A DNA stretch of 35,133 nucleotides, taken from an uncultured Clostridia bacterium. Lineage in GTDB: Bacteria > Bacillota > Clostridia > TANB77 > CAG-508. The notes below the pieces were generated by a model, which did not search any database, was not told the origin of the DNA, and worked only from the letters and a program-made list of their open reading frames with translations. Of the stretch, positions 1 to 6,375 are shown piece after piece. Position numbers and translations under genes: made by a program. The stretch lies in contig CANQOW010000006.1 of assembly GCA_947625545.1 (NCBI GenBank), positions 1 to 35,133 of the forward strand. The letters run 5' to 3'. The number at the start of each line of letters is the position of its first letter. Within the stretch, counting starts at the first letter, position 1.

Positions 1-14
1 AGGTATTTGTGTTT

Positions 15-42
15 GGCTAGTCTTTTTTGACTAGTCTTTTTT
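15..42 (+). terminator. Rho-independent terminator at left edge
   Basis: The arms GGCTAGTC (15-22) and GACTAGTC (29-36) pair over 8 bp with one G-U pair around a six-T loop, and a T run follows from 37. The T tail lies on the plus-strand side. It would therefore end a plus-strand gene lying left of the window, not the minus-strand integrase that stops at 91. Confidence 0.6.
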
Positions 43-90
43 ATTTTTTATTTTGCCACGAAAAATTTAACTCATATAAAAAATAACTAT

Positions 91-1329
91 TTATATTAGT
101 ATTGTATTTAAATACTTATCTAATTTTCCCATTTCATCTATCTGTAATTCTGATAATACATGAGTATAAGTATCTAATGTAAATTGAACGCTTGTATGTC
201 CAAGTATTTTGCTAACAACTTTAGGTGACATATTACTTTCTAATGCTCTAGTTGCAAAAGTGTGTCTTAGTGCATGAAAAGTACATTTTTTAATCCCTGC
301 TTTTTTAGCTAGTTGTTGATATTTACTCAAAACAGTATCTGGGTCCAAATAATATCCATCTTCTCTACAAAATACCATATTATATTTATAATATTTTTTT
401 CCTAGCTTTCGCTTATATTCTTGTTGTAATTCTTTTTGTTGTTTTAATATGTCTTCCAAAGTTTTTGCCATTGGTATTATTCTAGTAGAATTATTTGTTT
501 TTGTATTATATTGAATAAATAGTTTTGTTCTCCTACTTGTAGTTGTTTCATAATCCTTAAGTCTACTAAGTTGTTTATTTACATTAATAGTTTTATTTTC
601 AAAATTAATATCATCCCATTGTAACCCTAAAATTTCTCCCTTTCGCATTCCAGTATATAAAGCCATTATAACTACTGTTCCATAAATTTTATCTTTTTTT
701 GATATTTCTATTAGTTTTTTTTGTTCGTCTTTTAAATATATTTCTATTTCTTTTTTCTTTTGATTAAGATTTTTTAATGTTGGAACTTTAGCTATATCAG
801 CTGGATTTTTATTTATATACCCTAATTCCAAAGCTTCTTGCAATGCTTCATGCAAAACTAAATGTATATTTCTTACTGTTTTTACAGATAACCCATTTCC
901 ATTTGTTCTATTTTTACTACATTTTATTAATTTATTATACATACTTTCAATATCAATTTTGCTTAAATTCACTAACTTTATATTTCCTATATAATGTATT
1001 AAATGATTATTAATAATACTTTCATAACTAATTCTAGTAGAAATTCTAACATTATTTATAACATAAGTTTCATACCAAATATTTAACCATTGAGAAATAG
1101 TATATTTTACAATATTTTCGTCTTTAAATTTATCCCTATTTGTTTTATAATCATCTAATTTTTTTATTACAACAGACTGTTTTTTACTAGAAAAAGTTTT
1201 CCAATGTTGCTTTCCATCTGAAGTATATCCATCTGTTATTCTAGCTTCCCATCTTCCATCTTTTAATTGCCTTATGCATCCTTCTCCATTAGCCCTTTTA
1301 CTTCTTTTATTTTTTCTATTTCTTTTCAC
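91..1329 (-). CDS. int: Tyrosine recombinase (integrase) of the mobile element
   Basis: Site-specific recombinase of the Tn916/phage integrase class, expected to insert and excise the element through a 3'-phosphotyrosine intermediate. The 412-residue protein has a basic N-terminus, an arm-site-binding AP2-like domain (about 12-45, GEGCIRQLKDGRWEARI), a SAM-like core-binding domain (about 75-180) and a complete catalytic domain. Catalytic residues visible are the Arg in TGMRKGEILGL, His352 and Arg355 in HALRH, His378 in GHT and Tyr388 in TLDTYTHV. Full length matches the family. The start is GTG, inside the end of the upstream serine recombinase gene (14-bp overlap), so translation is probably coupled. 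It is the leftmost gene of the element, so one att site should lie within the first 90 bp or beyond the window edge. Confidence 0.95.
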   Translation of the reverse strand: MKRNRKNKRSKRANGEGCIRQLKDGRWEARITDGYTSDGKQHWKTFSSKKQSVVIKKLDDYKTNRDKFKDENIVKYTISQWLNIWYETYVINNVRISTRISYESIINNHLIHYIGNIKLVNLSKIDIESMYNKLIKCSKNRTNGNGLSVKTVRNIHLVLHEALQEALELGYINKNPADIAKVPTLKNLNQKKKEIEIYLKDEQKKLIEISKKDKIYGTVVIMALYTGMRKGEILGLQWDDINFENKTINVNKQLSRLKDYETTTSRRTKLFIQYNTKTNNSTRIIPMAKTLEDILKQQKELQQEYKRKLGKKYYKYNMVFCREDGYYLDPDTVLSKYQQLAKKAGIKKCTFHALRHTFATRALESNMSPKVVSKILGHTSVQFTLDTYTHVLSELQIDEMGKLDKYLNTILI

Positions 1330-1924
1330 TTTTTATTCCTCTTTCTATTATATTAATATATTTATAAATTGTTGGATATGATAAATTGCATAATCTTGAA
1401 AATTCCATTTTATTGATTTCTTTATTTTTATATTTTGCATAATGTTTATAAAATATTGATGGAATATTATTTTCTGTTGTATATGGTCTTCCTAATACTT
1501 TACCTTTTGCTTTAGCATTTTGTATTCCACTTTTTACTCTTTCACTTATTATATTTCTTTCAAGTTCTGCAAATACTCCCATCATTTTTAACATACCTTC
1601 AGTCATAGGGTCTAATTCTTTTGTGCAATCTACTACAAAATTTCCTAGAATTAGTTTTATCTTTTTGTCCTTAGCTAATTCTATAATATCGCATAACTGT
1701 TTCGTGCTTCTTGTTATTCTACTAACTTCTGTTGAAATTATTGTATCTCCTTTAACTATAATATTTAATAATTTATTTAGCTCTATTCTATCTGCCTTTG
1801 TACCACTTTCATATTCCCAATATATATTTTGTTTTAATACATTTTGTTTTTCTAATTCTCTTTTTTGCCTATCTATATCTTGTTTTGTTTCATCTGTTGA
1901 ACATCTTGCATATCCATAAATCAT
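1316..1924 (-). CDS. Small serine recombinase (resolvase/invertase family)
   Basis: A 202-residue small serine recombinase. The N-terminal catalytic domain has the nucleophile Ser9 in YARCSTDETKQ, the SRITRS arginine segment, and the dimer helix GVFAELERNIISERVKSG. A short C-terminal Hin-type helix-turn-helix (about 170-192, FSRLCNLSYPTIYKYI) binds DNA. Length and layout match resolvases and invertases rather than large serine integrases. A GGAAG ribosome site precedes the ATG at 1924. It overlaps the downstream tyrosine integrase gene by 14 bp. Two recombinases from different families in one transcription unit suggest separate jobs: integration/excision for the tyrosine enzyme, and multimer resolution or inversion for this one. 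That division is inference. Confidence 0.93.
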   Translation of the reverse strand: MIYGYARCSTDETKQDIDRQKRELEKQNVLKQNIYWEYESGTKADRIELNKLLNIIVKGDTIISTEVSRITRSTKQLCDIIELAKDKKIKLILGNFVVDCTKELDPMTEGMLKMMGVFAELERNIISERVKSGIQNAKAKGKVLGRPYTTENNIPSIFYKHYAKYKNKEINKMEFSRLCNLSYPTIYKYINIIERGIKSEKK

Positions 1925-2167
1925 AATTATTACTTCCTTTTCTACTACATATATAAAAGAAAATATTACTTTAATTTCTTTTATATTTTTTACTATTTTT
2001 TTACCAAATTTTATTAATATTTTTATTCATTATAATTATAAATAAAATTATTTATTTTCTTTTATATCTTCTTTTTTTCTTTTTTCTTTTTAATAATATA
2101 TTTTTTTAAATGTAAAAGAAGATGAAATATATACCTTTTTAGCTTTTATTTTTCTTAAAAAAGTACT

Positions 2168-2671
2168 TTAAAAATATTCACTTTTAATTGCATTTCGTCT
2201 TTCTAAAATTTTATTAAATATTCCATTTTTACTTACACTATTTGCTTGTTTTAGAGAATAATTAATAAAATTTTTAGCCCATTTTCCTTTATCAGTAGCA
2301 ATTAACATACATATATTTGATTTAAATCTTTTATTAAAAGCATTTATTAAATTTTTGCCAAACTTATATGCTGAATGCTTTTCATTTCCAATTATGCATA
2401 AGTGTATATGTGTAGGAATTTTATTTCCAAATACTAAAGTTTTTGGTCTACCTCTTTTACCCTTTATCTTTATTTCTCTTTGTGCACAATGACTGCTGTC
2501 TGTATTACTAACTACTAGTAAATAACTAGCATATAGATACTTTTTGCTATATCTTCTTAAAGTATTTTTTATTGAATAAATATCTTTTTGTGTCAAATTT
2601 ACTTTAAAAAAATATATTTCATATAGCATTGCTGGTAAATTTTCTTCAAATTCTTTTAGCCTATATACCAT
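2168..2671 (-). CDS. HUH-type Rep-like single-strand nuclease
   Basis: A 167-residue protein with a probable HUH motif, His88-Ile-His90 in IPTHIHLCIIG, at the end of a beta strand. A candidate nucleophile, Tyr138, sits about 48 residues later in NFINYSLKQA, with a Lys three positions on. This order (HUH, then Y plus K) is that of single-tyrosine Rep and relaxase/TnpA enzymes that nick one DNA strand and stay covalently attached. The protein is shorter than most plasmid Rep proteins and near the size of Y1 transposases, but the rest does not read as a clear IS200/IS605 TnpA. It overlaps the excisionase gene by 11 bp, implying coupled translation, so it probably acts in element replication or mobilisation. 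The motif is seen directly; the function is inferred. Confidence 0.7.
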   Translation of the reverse strand: MVYRLKEFEENLPAMLYEIYFFKVNLTQKDIYSIKNTLRRYSKKYLYASYLLVVSNTDSSHCAQREIKIKGKRGRPKTLVFGNKIPTHIHLCIIGNEKHSAYKFGKNLINAFNKRFKSNICMLIATDKGKWAKNFINYSLKQANSVSKNGIFNKILERRNAIKSEYF

Positions 2672-2855
2672 TGCAATTTTTAGATAGCCATATTTTTAGC
2701 TCTTTTTCAGGAATCAATATTCTCTTTCCGCCTATTCTTATTATTGGAAAATTTTCTGCTTTTATTAATCTATATGCCATGCTTAATGAAATTTTTAATA
2801 TTTTAGATAGCTCTTTTACTGTATAGACAAGAGGTTCTATTGTGTTTTCTTGCAT
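2661..2855 (-). CDS. Excisionase (Xis)-like helix-turn-helix protein
   Basis: A 64-residue protein that is essentially one MerR/excisionase-type winged helix: YTVKELSKILKISLSMAYRLI (recognition helices, about 11-31), wing residues around IIRIGGKRILIP, then EKELKIWL. This is the standard helix-turn-helix-17 excisionase layout, and the length fits. Its ribosome site is near-perfect (AAGGAGGCG at 2860-2868), so it is probably well translated. It would bend DNA near the att site to favour excision by the tyrosine integrase. Its 3' end overlaps the HUH gene, which links excision with replication or nicking in one transcription unit. Confidence 0.88.
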   Translation of the reverse strand: MQENTIEPLVYTVKELSKILKISLSMAYRLIKAENFPIIRIGGKRILIPEKELKIWLSKNCNGI

Positions 2856-2880
2856 TATATCGCCTCCTTAAATACATTTT

Positions 2881-2976
2881 AATTTGAAATCCTTTACATC
2901 ATTTTTTCCTTTCCCTACCTTTACAATTTTTCCATTTCAAACCTTTATTTTTTCTCTTGCTATACAAATGTGTATA
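2881..2976. repeat. Short repeats and dyads upstream of xis
   Basis: The leader of the xis operon holds two direct CCTTTACA copies (2891-2898 and 2918-2925), with a third partial match ACCTTTAT near 2941. It also holds an ATTTGAAAT/ATTTCAAA inverted pair (about 2883 and 2934) and the dyad TATACA-aatg-TGTATA near 2961-2976. Such clusters can be integrase arm sites, Xis sites, or a nicking origin for the HUH protein. In DNA this AT-rich some matches are expected by chance. Confidence 0.3.
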
Positions 2977-3040
2977 TTATTTCATCTTCATATAATATAT
3001 ATAAAATTTTATGAAAATTTACATTTCTAATACAAAAAAA

Positions 3041-3313
3041 TTATATTTTTTTGTCAGAAAATAATATTAAGCTATCTTTAAAACCTGTTTTATATGCTTG
3101 TTCTAACTGCATTGTACACATATCAATTAGTATTTCTTCATAATAACTCATTAGTTTTTTATTATTAATTATATTTTTTATATTTGAAAATATAGCATAA
3201 CATTTATCTCTAGTTTCTTTATACTCTTTCGTATGTATTGTTTTTGTATAACTTTCATTTAATCTTTCCTCTATAAATTCATTAATGTTATCAAGCAATG
3301 TAACTTTATTCAT
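3041..3313 (-). CDS. Small helical protein of the element (DUF6809-like?)
   Basis: A 90-residue, predicted all-helical, charged protein. Its C-terminal pattern (YYEEILIDMCTMQLEQAYKTGFKDSLIL) resembles the short element-borne DUF6809 type, with a helix ending in a G-F-x-x-G/S-x-x-L segment. This is a loose visual resemblance only. It has no catalytic motif, signal peptide or membrane segment. A GGGGGTGA ribosome site precedes the ATG at 3313. It is the first gene of the minus-strand xis/HUH unit and lies directly under a well-formed promoter with dyads, opposite the HTH regulator. It is therefore an early gene of the element, function unknown. Confidence 0.7.
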   Translation of the reverse strand: MNKVTLLDNINEFIEERLNESYTKTIHTKEYKETRDKCYAIFSNIKNIINNKKLMSYYEEILIDMCTMQLEQAYKTGFKDSLILFSDKKI

Positions 3314-3341
3314 CTTTTCACCCCCATTTTTATCTTCAATA

Positions 3342-3366
3342 TATAAATTGTATTTATCAATTTATA
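3342..3366. promoter_or_regulatory. Inverted repeat at the start site of the minus promoter
   Basis: Perfect 9-bp arms TATAAATTG (3342-3350) and CAATTTATA (3358-3366) around a 7-bp centre. It sits just downstream of the minus-strand -10 box, over the expected transcription start of the 3313 gene. It could be an operator for the adjacent HTH protein or a leader hairpin. Confidence 0.45.
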
Positions 3367-3373
3367 TATTTAT

Positions 3374-3402
3374 ATTTTAAATTAAATTCTATATATTGTC
3401 AA
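3374..3402 (-). promoter_or_regulatory. Sigma-A promoter for the xis/HUH transcription unit
   Basis: On the minus strand, TTGACA (3402-3397) is followed by a 17-bp spacer and TAAAAT (3379-3374), 11 of 12 consensus positions. It points at the 90-residue gene and onward to xis and the HUH gene. It is divergent from the HTH gene promoter, with the two -35 boxes about 42 bp apart. Confidence 0.7.
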
Positions 3403-3405
3403 TAC

Positions 3406-3436
3406 ATTTATAAAAAATATCTATTATTTTATAAAT
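3406..3436. promoter_or_regulatory. Candidate operator between divergent promoters
   Basis: Perfect 10-bp inverted repeat ATTTATAAAA (3406-3415) and TTTTATAAAT (3427-3436) with an 11-bp centre. Its midpoint (3421) falls almost exactly midway between the two -35 boxes (3402 and 3444). That geometry is typical of a repressor switching divergent promoters. The likely binder is the HTH protein at 3515-3730. The dyad is visible; its function is inferred. Confidence 0.5.
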
Positions 3437-3443
3437 TTTAAAT

Positions 3444-3472
3444 TTGACATATTAAATTTTATATGTTATATT
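3444..3472 (+). promoter_or_regulatory. Sigma-A promoter for the HTH regulator
   Basis: TTGACA (3444-3449), a 17-bp spacer and TATATT (3467-3472), with a TG extended -10 at 3464-3465. It is a very strong match, pointing at the HTH gene that starts at 3515. Confidence 0.75.
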
Positions 3473-3514
3473 ATAAAAGTATTATTTTATATGTAAGATA
3501 AGGATGTGTTAAAA

Positions 3515-3730
3515 ATGGGTATGGCAGAAAAAATAAGAATTTTACTCATAAAAAGAGGAAATATTTCTGAAGCAGAATTAGCTAGAAGAATAAATACAAC
3601 TCCACAAAATTTCAATAGCAAAATGAAAAGAGATAATTTTACAGAAAGAGATTTAATAGAAATAGCAAATGTTTTAAATTGTTCTTATAATCCAACTTTT
3701 GTATTAAATGATACTGGAGAACAAATATAA
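3515..3730 (+). CDS. Cro/C1-type helix-turn-helix regulator
   Basis: A 71-residue single-domain DNA-binding protein. The segment EAELARRINTTPQNFNSKMKR is a lambda-repressor-type helix-turn-helix, followed by RDLIEIANVLNCSYNPTFVL, as in the small regulators of Tn916-like elements. A GTG lies upstream at 3506 but is only 2 bp from the AAGG ribosome site. The ATG at 3515 (11 bp spacing) is preferred, and an ATG at 3521 is also possible. It is transcribed divergently from the xis/HUH unit over a dyad-rich region, and it is followed at once by its own terminator. It probably represses or switches element excision genes. The family call is firm and the target is inferred. Confidence 0.87.
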   Translation: MGMAEKIRILLIKRGNISEAELARRINTTPQNFNSKMKRDNFTERDLIEIANVLNCSYNPTFVLNDTGEQI

Positions 3731-3761
3731 TTTTTTAATTTTATTTATAAATTAATATAAC

Positions 3762-3789
3762 TAAAACACTTACAGAAGTAAGTGTTTTA
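3762..3789 (+). terminator. Terminator of the HTH regulator
   Basis: Perfect 12-bp stem TAAAACACTTAC / GTAAGTGTTTTA around the loop AGAA. It lies 31 bp after the stop codon of the HTH gene and isolates it as a monocistronic unit. Confidence 0.75.
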
Positions 3790-3815
3790 AATTTAAAATT
3801 TATATAATTAATTTT

Positions 3816-3899
3816 TTATTTTAGATTTAGAAATTCGTTTTTTTGTGTAATTATTTCTGAATCAAGTAAATTTTTATACTTTAAAAATTCGTCTGGTTT
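3816..3899 (-). pseudogene. SHOCT-like C-terminal gene fragment
   Basis: A 27-codon open stretch ending in TAA and preceded by TGA reads KPDEFLKYKNLLDSEIITQ followed by KNEFLNLK. This closely resembles the short C-terminal SHOCT domain (pattern: E-x-L-x-x-Y-K-x-L-L-D-x-G-I-I-T-Q-x-E-F). No start codon or ribosome site is in frame. It sits just downstream of the HsdR-N-like nuclease gene in a different frame, so it looks like the remaining 3' end of a gene lost by deletion, or a frameshifted former tail of that nuclease. The homology is judged by eye. Confidence 0.45.
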
Positions 3900-3917
3900 T
3901 CACATATCTTTATTACT

Positions 3918-4967
3918 TTATTTTATAATATTTTCTAATCTTTCTATTAACTGTTGTTTTAATTTATAAATATCTGAAACATTTTCTATTTCATATCTAA
4001 TCTCTTTTTTATCCTTATCTGGAATTATTAAAAATTTAACATTTTCTTTTAAGAATACCCTACAAATCCATTTGGTTACCTTATTATCATATAGTATACC
4101 AAAATAACTATTAGTATCTTTATAGTATATTTGTTTTGAATTAACTGTTTCTGCGAGAATGGCTTTTACAGTATAATAACTTTCTAACTCTTCTTCTGTT
4201 GTAACAATTTCATCTTCTTCAATTATTTCCCCAATGTCATTATTCACCTCAGTAGGATTATTTAGTACTGTTTGTAACCTTTGATTTATCAAAGTATTTA
4301 TATAATGATTTATAGATTTCTTTAAAATTGCTCTGTATTTGTCTATTATATTTTGTGTTTTAACTCCATCATATACTCCTTTATTTAAAATTAATTTTAT
4401 AAAATCATCTGATGGATTATCGAATTCTTCTAATAATATTTTTTCAATGGAACTAGCATATTTTAAATTAGAAGCAGAACTCATGATTGTATCAATATCA
4501 AAATTTTCTTTACAAAACTTTTTTATTTCAACAATATCACTATCTTTTAAGTTTAATAAATCAATTTCTAAAAAAGGTGCAATGTCCATTTTATTAGCTT
4601 CCTCTAAATCTGTATAGAACTTATAAATCATACCATTTGTTAATATCCCTATTTTAGCAGTAGTAGTTCCAAAATACCTAAATAGTTGAGAACTATGCTT
4701 TTGTAAATTTTCATTTATTGATTTTGCTTCGATTAAAATTGTAACTTGATTATTAATAGTAATAGCATAATCAACTTTTTCTCCTTTTTTTATTCCTACA
4801 TCTGCAATATATTCTGGTGTGAATTCTATAGGATTAAATACATCATATCCTAATAAACTAAAAAATGGCATTATTAGTGATGTTTTAGTTGCTTCTTCAG
4901 TGTTAATAGATTTTTGCAATTTTTCTACTCGTTTCGAAAATTCTTTAATTTTTTCTTCAAATTCCAT
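3918..4967 (-). CDS. HsdR-N-like restriction nuclease (stand-alone)
   Basis: A 349-residue protein resembling the N-terminal nuclease domain of type I restriction subunit R (HSDR_N_2 type) without the helicase motor. After a coiled N-terminus comes NTEEATKTSLIMPFFSLLGYDVFNP, the family's opening signature. A PD-(D/E)XK core follows, with Asp66 (KVDYAI) and Glu80-Ala-Lys82 (ILIEAKS), then the QLFRYFG helix. The C-terminal half (about 200-349) is unassigned and contains an acidic run near 250. The start at 4967 is chosen because TAAGGAGGAA precedes it; a longer reading from 5045 lacks a ribosome site and would overlap the upstream gene. It lies 10 bp after the Mrr-FtsK-gamma gene, its ribosome site touching that gene's stop, so the two are co-expressed. 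No methyltransferase is present. It probably has a defence or DNA-processing role. Confidence 0.8.
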   Translation of the reverse strand: MEFEEKIKEFSKRVEKLQKSINTEEATKTSLIMPFFSLLGYDVFNPIEFTPEYIADVGIKKGEKVDYAITINNQVTILIEAKSINENLQKHSSQLFRYFGTTTAKIGILTNGMIYKFYTDLEEANKMDIAPFLEIDLLNLKDSDIVEIKKFCKENFDIDTIMSSASNLKYASSIEKILLEEFDNPSDDFIKLILNKGVYDGVKTQNIIDKYRAILKKSINHYINTLINQRLQTVLNNPTEVNNDIGEIIEEDEIVTTEEELESYYTVKAILAETVNSKQIYYKDTNSYFGILYDNKVTKWICRVFLKENVKFLIIPDKDKKEIRYEIENVSDIYKLKQQLIERLENIIK

Positions 4968-4977
4968 AATTTCCTCC

Positions 4978-5820
4978 TTATATATTATTTGATTTATTCC
5001 ATCTTTCTTTTGTAATAAGAACTTGTCTTGGCTTACTTCCTTCATAGCCAGATATAATGCCTTTTTCTTCTAACTGTTCCATAATTCTTCCTGCTCTTGC
5101 ATAACCTACTTTAAATCTTCTTTGTATAAATGATGTAGATGCTTGTCCAGTTTCTATTACTGTTTCAATAGCCTCGTTTAAAAATGGGTCTATTTCGTCA
5201 TTATCATCAATTATATTTTTATTATTCATATACATTTTTTTATCAATATTTTTTATATCAATTTCAAATGTTTCACATAGCATTTGAAGTAGTTTATCTC
5301 TATCCCATAATTCTACTGATAATATCTCAGCTTCTTTTTTAGCCTGTTTTGTAAAATAGTTATTTGTTATAACTATAGATTTATCACACTTATATATATC
5401 TTTTGCAGTATATACTTCTTGTATTGCTTTATTTCCTACAGTATCTGAATAATTTTTACATTGAAAAACATATTTTATATTCTCTTTTGTTGCAATTATA
5501 TCTCCTCCGTCATCTCCACTTGCTTTTGTAACTTGTGCATTATAACCCAATTTAATTAAAATTTTTGCAAAATATTCTTCAAATTCTATCCCACTTAATG
5601 TATCTACAAGTATTAATTCATGCTTTATAAAAAAATTTTCTCTATTTTTTATTTCTATGTCTAAATTATTTTTCTGTTTTAAAATTCCACTCATTTGTGT
5701 TTCTAATAAGTTTTTTTTCTTTTCCATAGCATTAATTTCTTTTGATAATATTGTTTTGCTTTCTTCTAACTTATTAATTTCTTTTTTTAGTTGTTCTTTC
5801 TTTAATATTGAAAATAGCAT
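4978..5820 (-). CDS. Mrr-type nuclease fused to FtsK-gamma DNA-binding domain
   Basis: A 280-residue three-part protein. Residues 5-65 form a Lys/Glu-rich coiled coil. Residues 75-182 are an Mrr-type restriction endonuclease domain with Glu79, Asp107 in GDDGGD and Gln120-Cys-Lys122, the complete D...QxK active site. Residues 211-271 are an FtsK/SpoIIIE gamma winged helix (DPFLNEAIETV, then ASTSFIQRRFKVGYARAGRI, then EQLEEKGII), the domain that reads polarised chromosome sequences (KOPS/SRS) near the terminus. No FtsK motor is present. The fusion suggests a nuclease steered to specific short host sequences, or one interacting with the host translocase. It is followed after 10 bp by a second nuclease gene, and opposite lies an Arc-like regulator. 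The ribosome site AGGTGA and a sigma-A promoter precede it. Confidence 0.88.
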   Translation of the reverse strand: MLFSILKKEQLKKEINKLEESKTILSKEINAMEKKKNLLETQMSGILKQKNNLDIEIKNRENFFIKHELILVDTLSGIEFEEYFAKILIKLGYNAQVTKASGDDGGDIIATKENIKYVFQCKNYSDTVGNKAIQEVYTAKDIYKCDKSIVITNNYFTKQAKKEAEILSVELWDRDKLLQMLCETFEIDIKNIDKKMYMNNKNIIDDNDEIDPFLNEAIETVIETGQASTSFIQRRFKVGYARAGRIMEQLEEKGIISGYEGSKPRQVLITKERWNKSNNI

Positions 5821-5842
5821 ATTATTTCACCTTTTTTATTTA

Positions 5843-5871
5843 ATTATATAATATAATTGTAAAATTTGCAA
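5843..5871 (-). promoter_or_regulatory. Promoter of the two-nuclease operon
   Basis: On the minus strand, TTGCAA (5871-5866), a 17-bp spacer and a perfect TATAAT (5848-5843), 23 bp before the nuclease start codon. It lies back to back with the promoter of the ribbon-helix-helix gene, so that protein could control both. Confidence 0.6.
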
Positions 5872-5907
5872 GTATAAATTATGTGTATTTTTTATATTTA
5901 AAGTGGA

Positions 5908-5913
5908 TATAAT
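5908..5913 (+). promoter_or_regulatory. -10 box of the ribbon-helix-helix gene
   Basis: Perfect TATAAT with no clear -35 box at 17 bp. It predicts transcription starting near 5920. That leaves only a short leader with the ribosome site GGGTGA (5920-5925), and it rules out the GTG at 5903 as a start codon. Confidence 0.4.
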
Positions 5914-5932
5914 ATTAATGGGTGAATTTTAT

Positions 5933-6109
5933 ATGGGAATAGCATTTCATAAAAAGGTAGAAAAAAAATATGTTCAATATACTTTAAGACTTGAAGAAGA
6001 ACTATTAGATAAAATAAGGGAAATTTCTAAAAAAGAAGATATTTCAATTAATGAAGTTGTAAATCAGTCATTATTATTTGCGATAGAAGACTACGAAAAA
6101 AATAAATAA
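5933..6109 (+). CDS. Arc-like ribbon-helix-helix regulator
   Basis: A 58-residue protein: a basic N-terminus, one beta strand (KYVQYTLRL), then two helices (EEELLDKIREISKKEDI and INEVVNQSLLFAIEDYEK). This is the Arc/MetJ ribbon-helix-helix fold used by small dimeric repressors and antitoxins. The ATG at 5933 is chosen because GGGTGA lies 7 bp upstream; a GTG at 5903 would overlap the -10 box. It is transcribed divergently from the two-nuclease operon, with about 60 bp between their promoters. The natural inference is that it represses the nuclease genes. No toxin partner follows it on the same strand. Confidence 0.8.
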   Translation: MGIAFHKKVEKKYVQYTLRLEEELLDKIREISKKEDISINEVVNQSLLFAIEDYEKNK

Positions 6110-6123
6110 TAATTATTAATTTT

Positions 6124-6375
6124 CTATTTTTCTTTAATACTGTCATAAGCTAATGTTCTTAAATCTTCAATAGGCAATTGTTTATAAATATCTATTTCTA
6201 ATGTTTCTTTGTTAAAATATTTTTTATAAGGTAGATTAATTGCTAATTTATGTCCTAGTGCATTTTCTAACATATCAATAACATCTTTTATATGTTCTTC
6301 AACATTAATATATTCTACTGGATATAATGCTTCTAATTTTGCTATTCTACTTTTTATTTTTTTATCTATCATCAT
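6124..6375 (-). CDS. Unknown small element protein
   Basis: An 83-residue protein of unrecognised family, starting MMIDKKIKSRIAKLEALYP. It appears helical at the N-terminus, has a hydrophobic patch (LGHKLAINLPYKKYF) in the middle and an acidic C-terminal half. No cysteine pairs, membrane segments or known motifs are seen. Its start overlaps by 14 bp the 3' end of the frameshifted terminase-small-like gene, and a GAGGA-type ribosome site lies inside that gene. The pair therefore forms one minus-strand unit, ending tail to tail with the ribbon-helix-helix gene. Function unknown. Confidence 0.65.
   Translation of the reverse strand: MMIDKKIKSRIAKLEALYPVEYINVEEHIKDVIDMLENALGHKLAINLPYKKYFNKETLEIDIYKQLPIEDLRTLAYDSIKEK

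Noticed and set aside
1-90. Left att site matching the 3' end of tRNA-fMet
   Set aside because: Read by eye on both strands, no stretch of the tRNA T arm or acceptor recurs here. The attachment site may lie outside the window or not involve the tRNA.
1925-2167. Possible gene or origin in the gap between the serine recombinase and the HUH gene
   Set aside because: Only T/A-rich tracts are seen, with stops in all frames and no convincing dyad or iteron set. I see nothing assignable.
3506-3514. GTG at 3506 as the start of the HTH regulator
   Set aside because: It is only 2 bp from the AAGG ribosome site. The ATG at 3515 gives a workable spacing and a normal N-terminus.
4968-5045. Extended N-terminus of the HsdR-N-like nuclease
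   Set aside because: The extra 26 codons overlap the upstream nuclease gene and lack a ribosome site, while TAAGGAGGAA sits just before the ATG at 4967.
5903-5932. GTG at 5903 as the start of the ribbon-helix-helix gene
   Set aside because: It would put the TATAAT box inside the coding sequence and has no ribosome site. GGGTGA before the ATG at 5933 decides the start.
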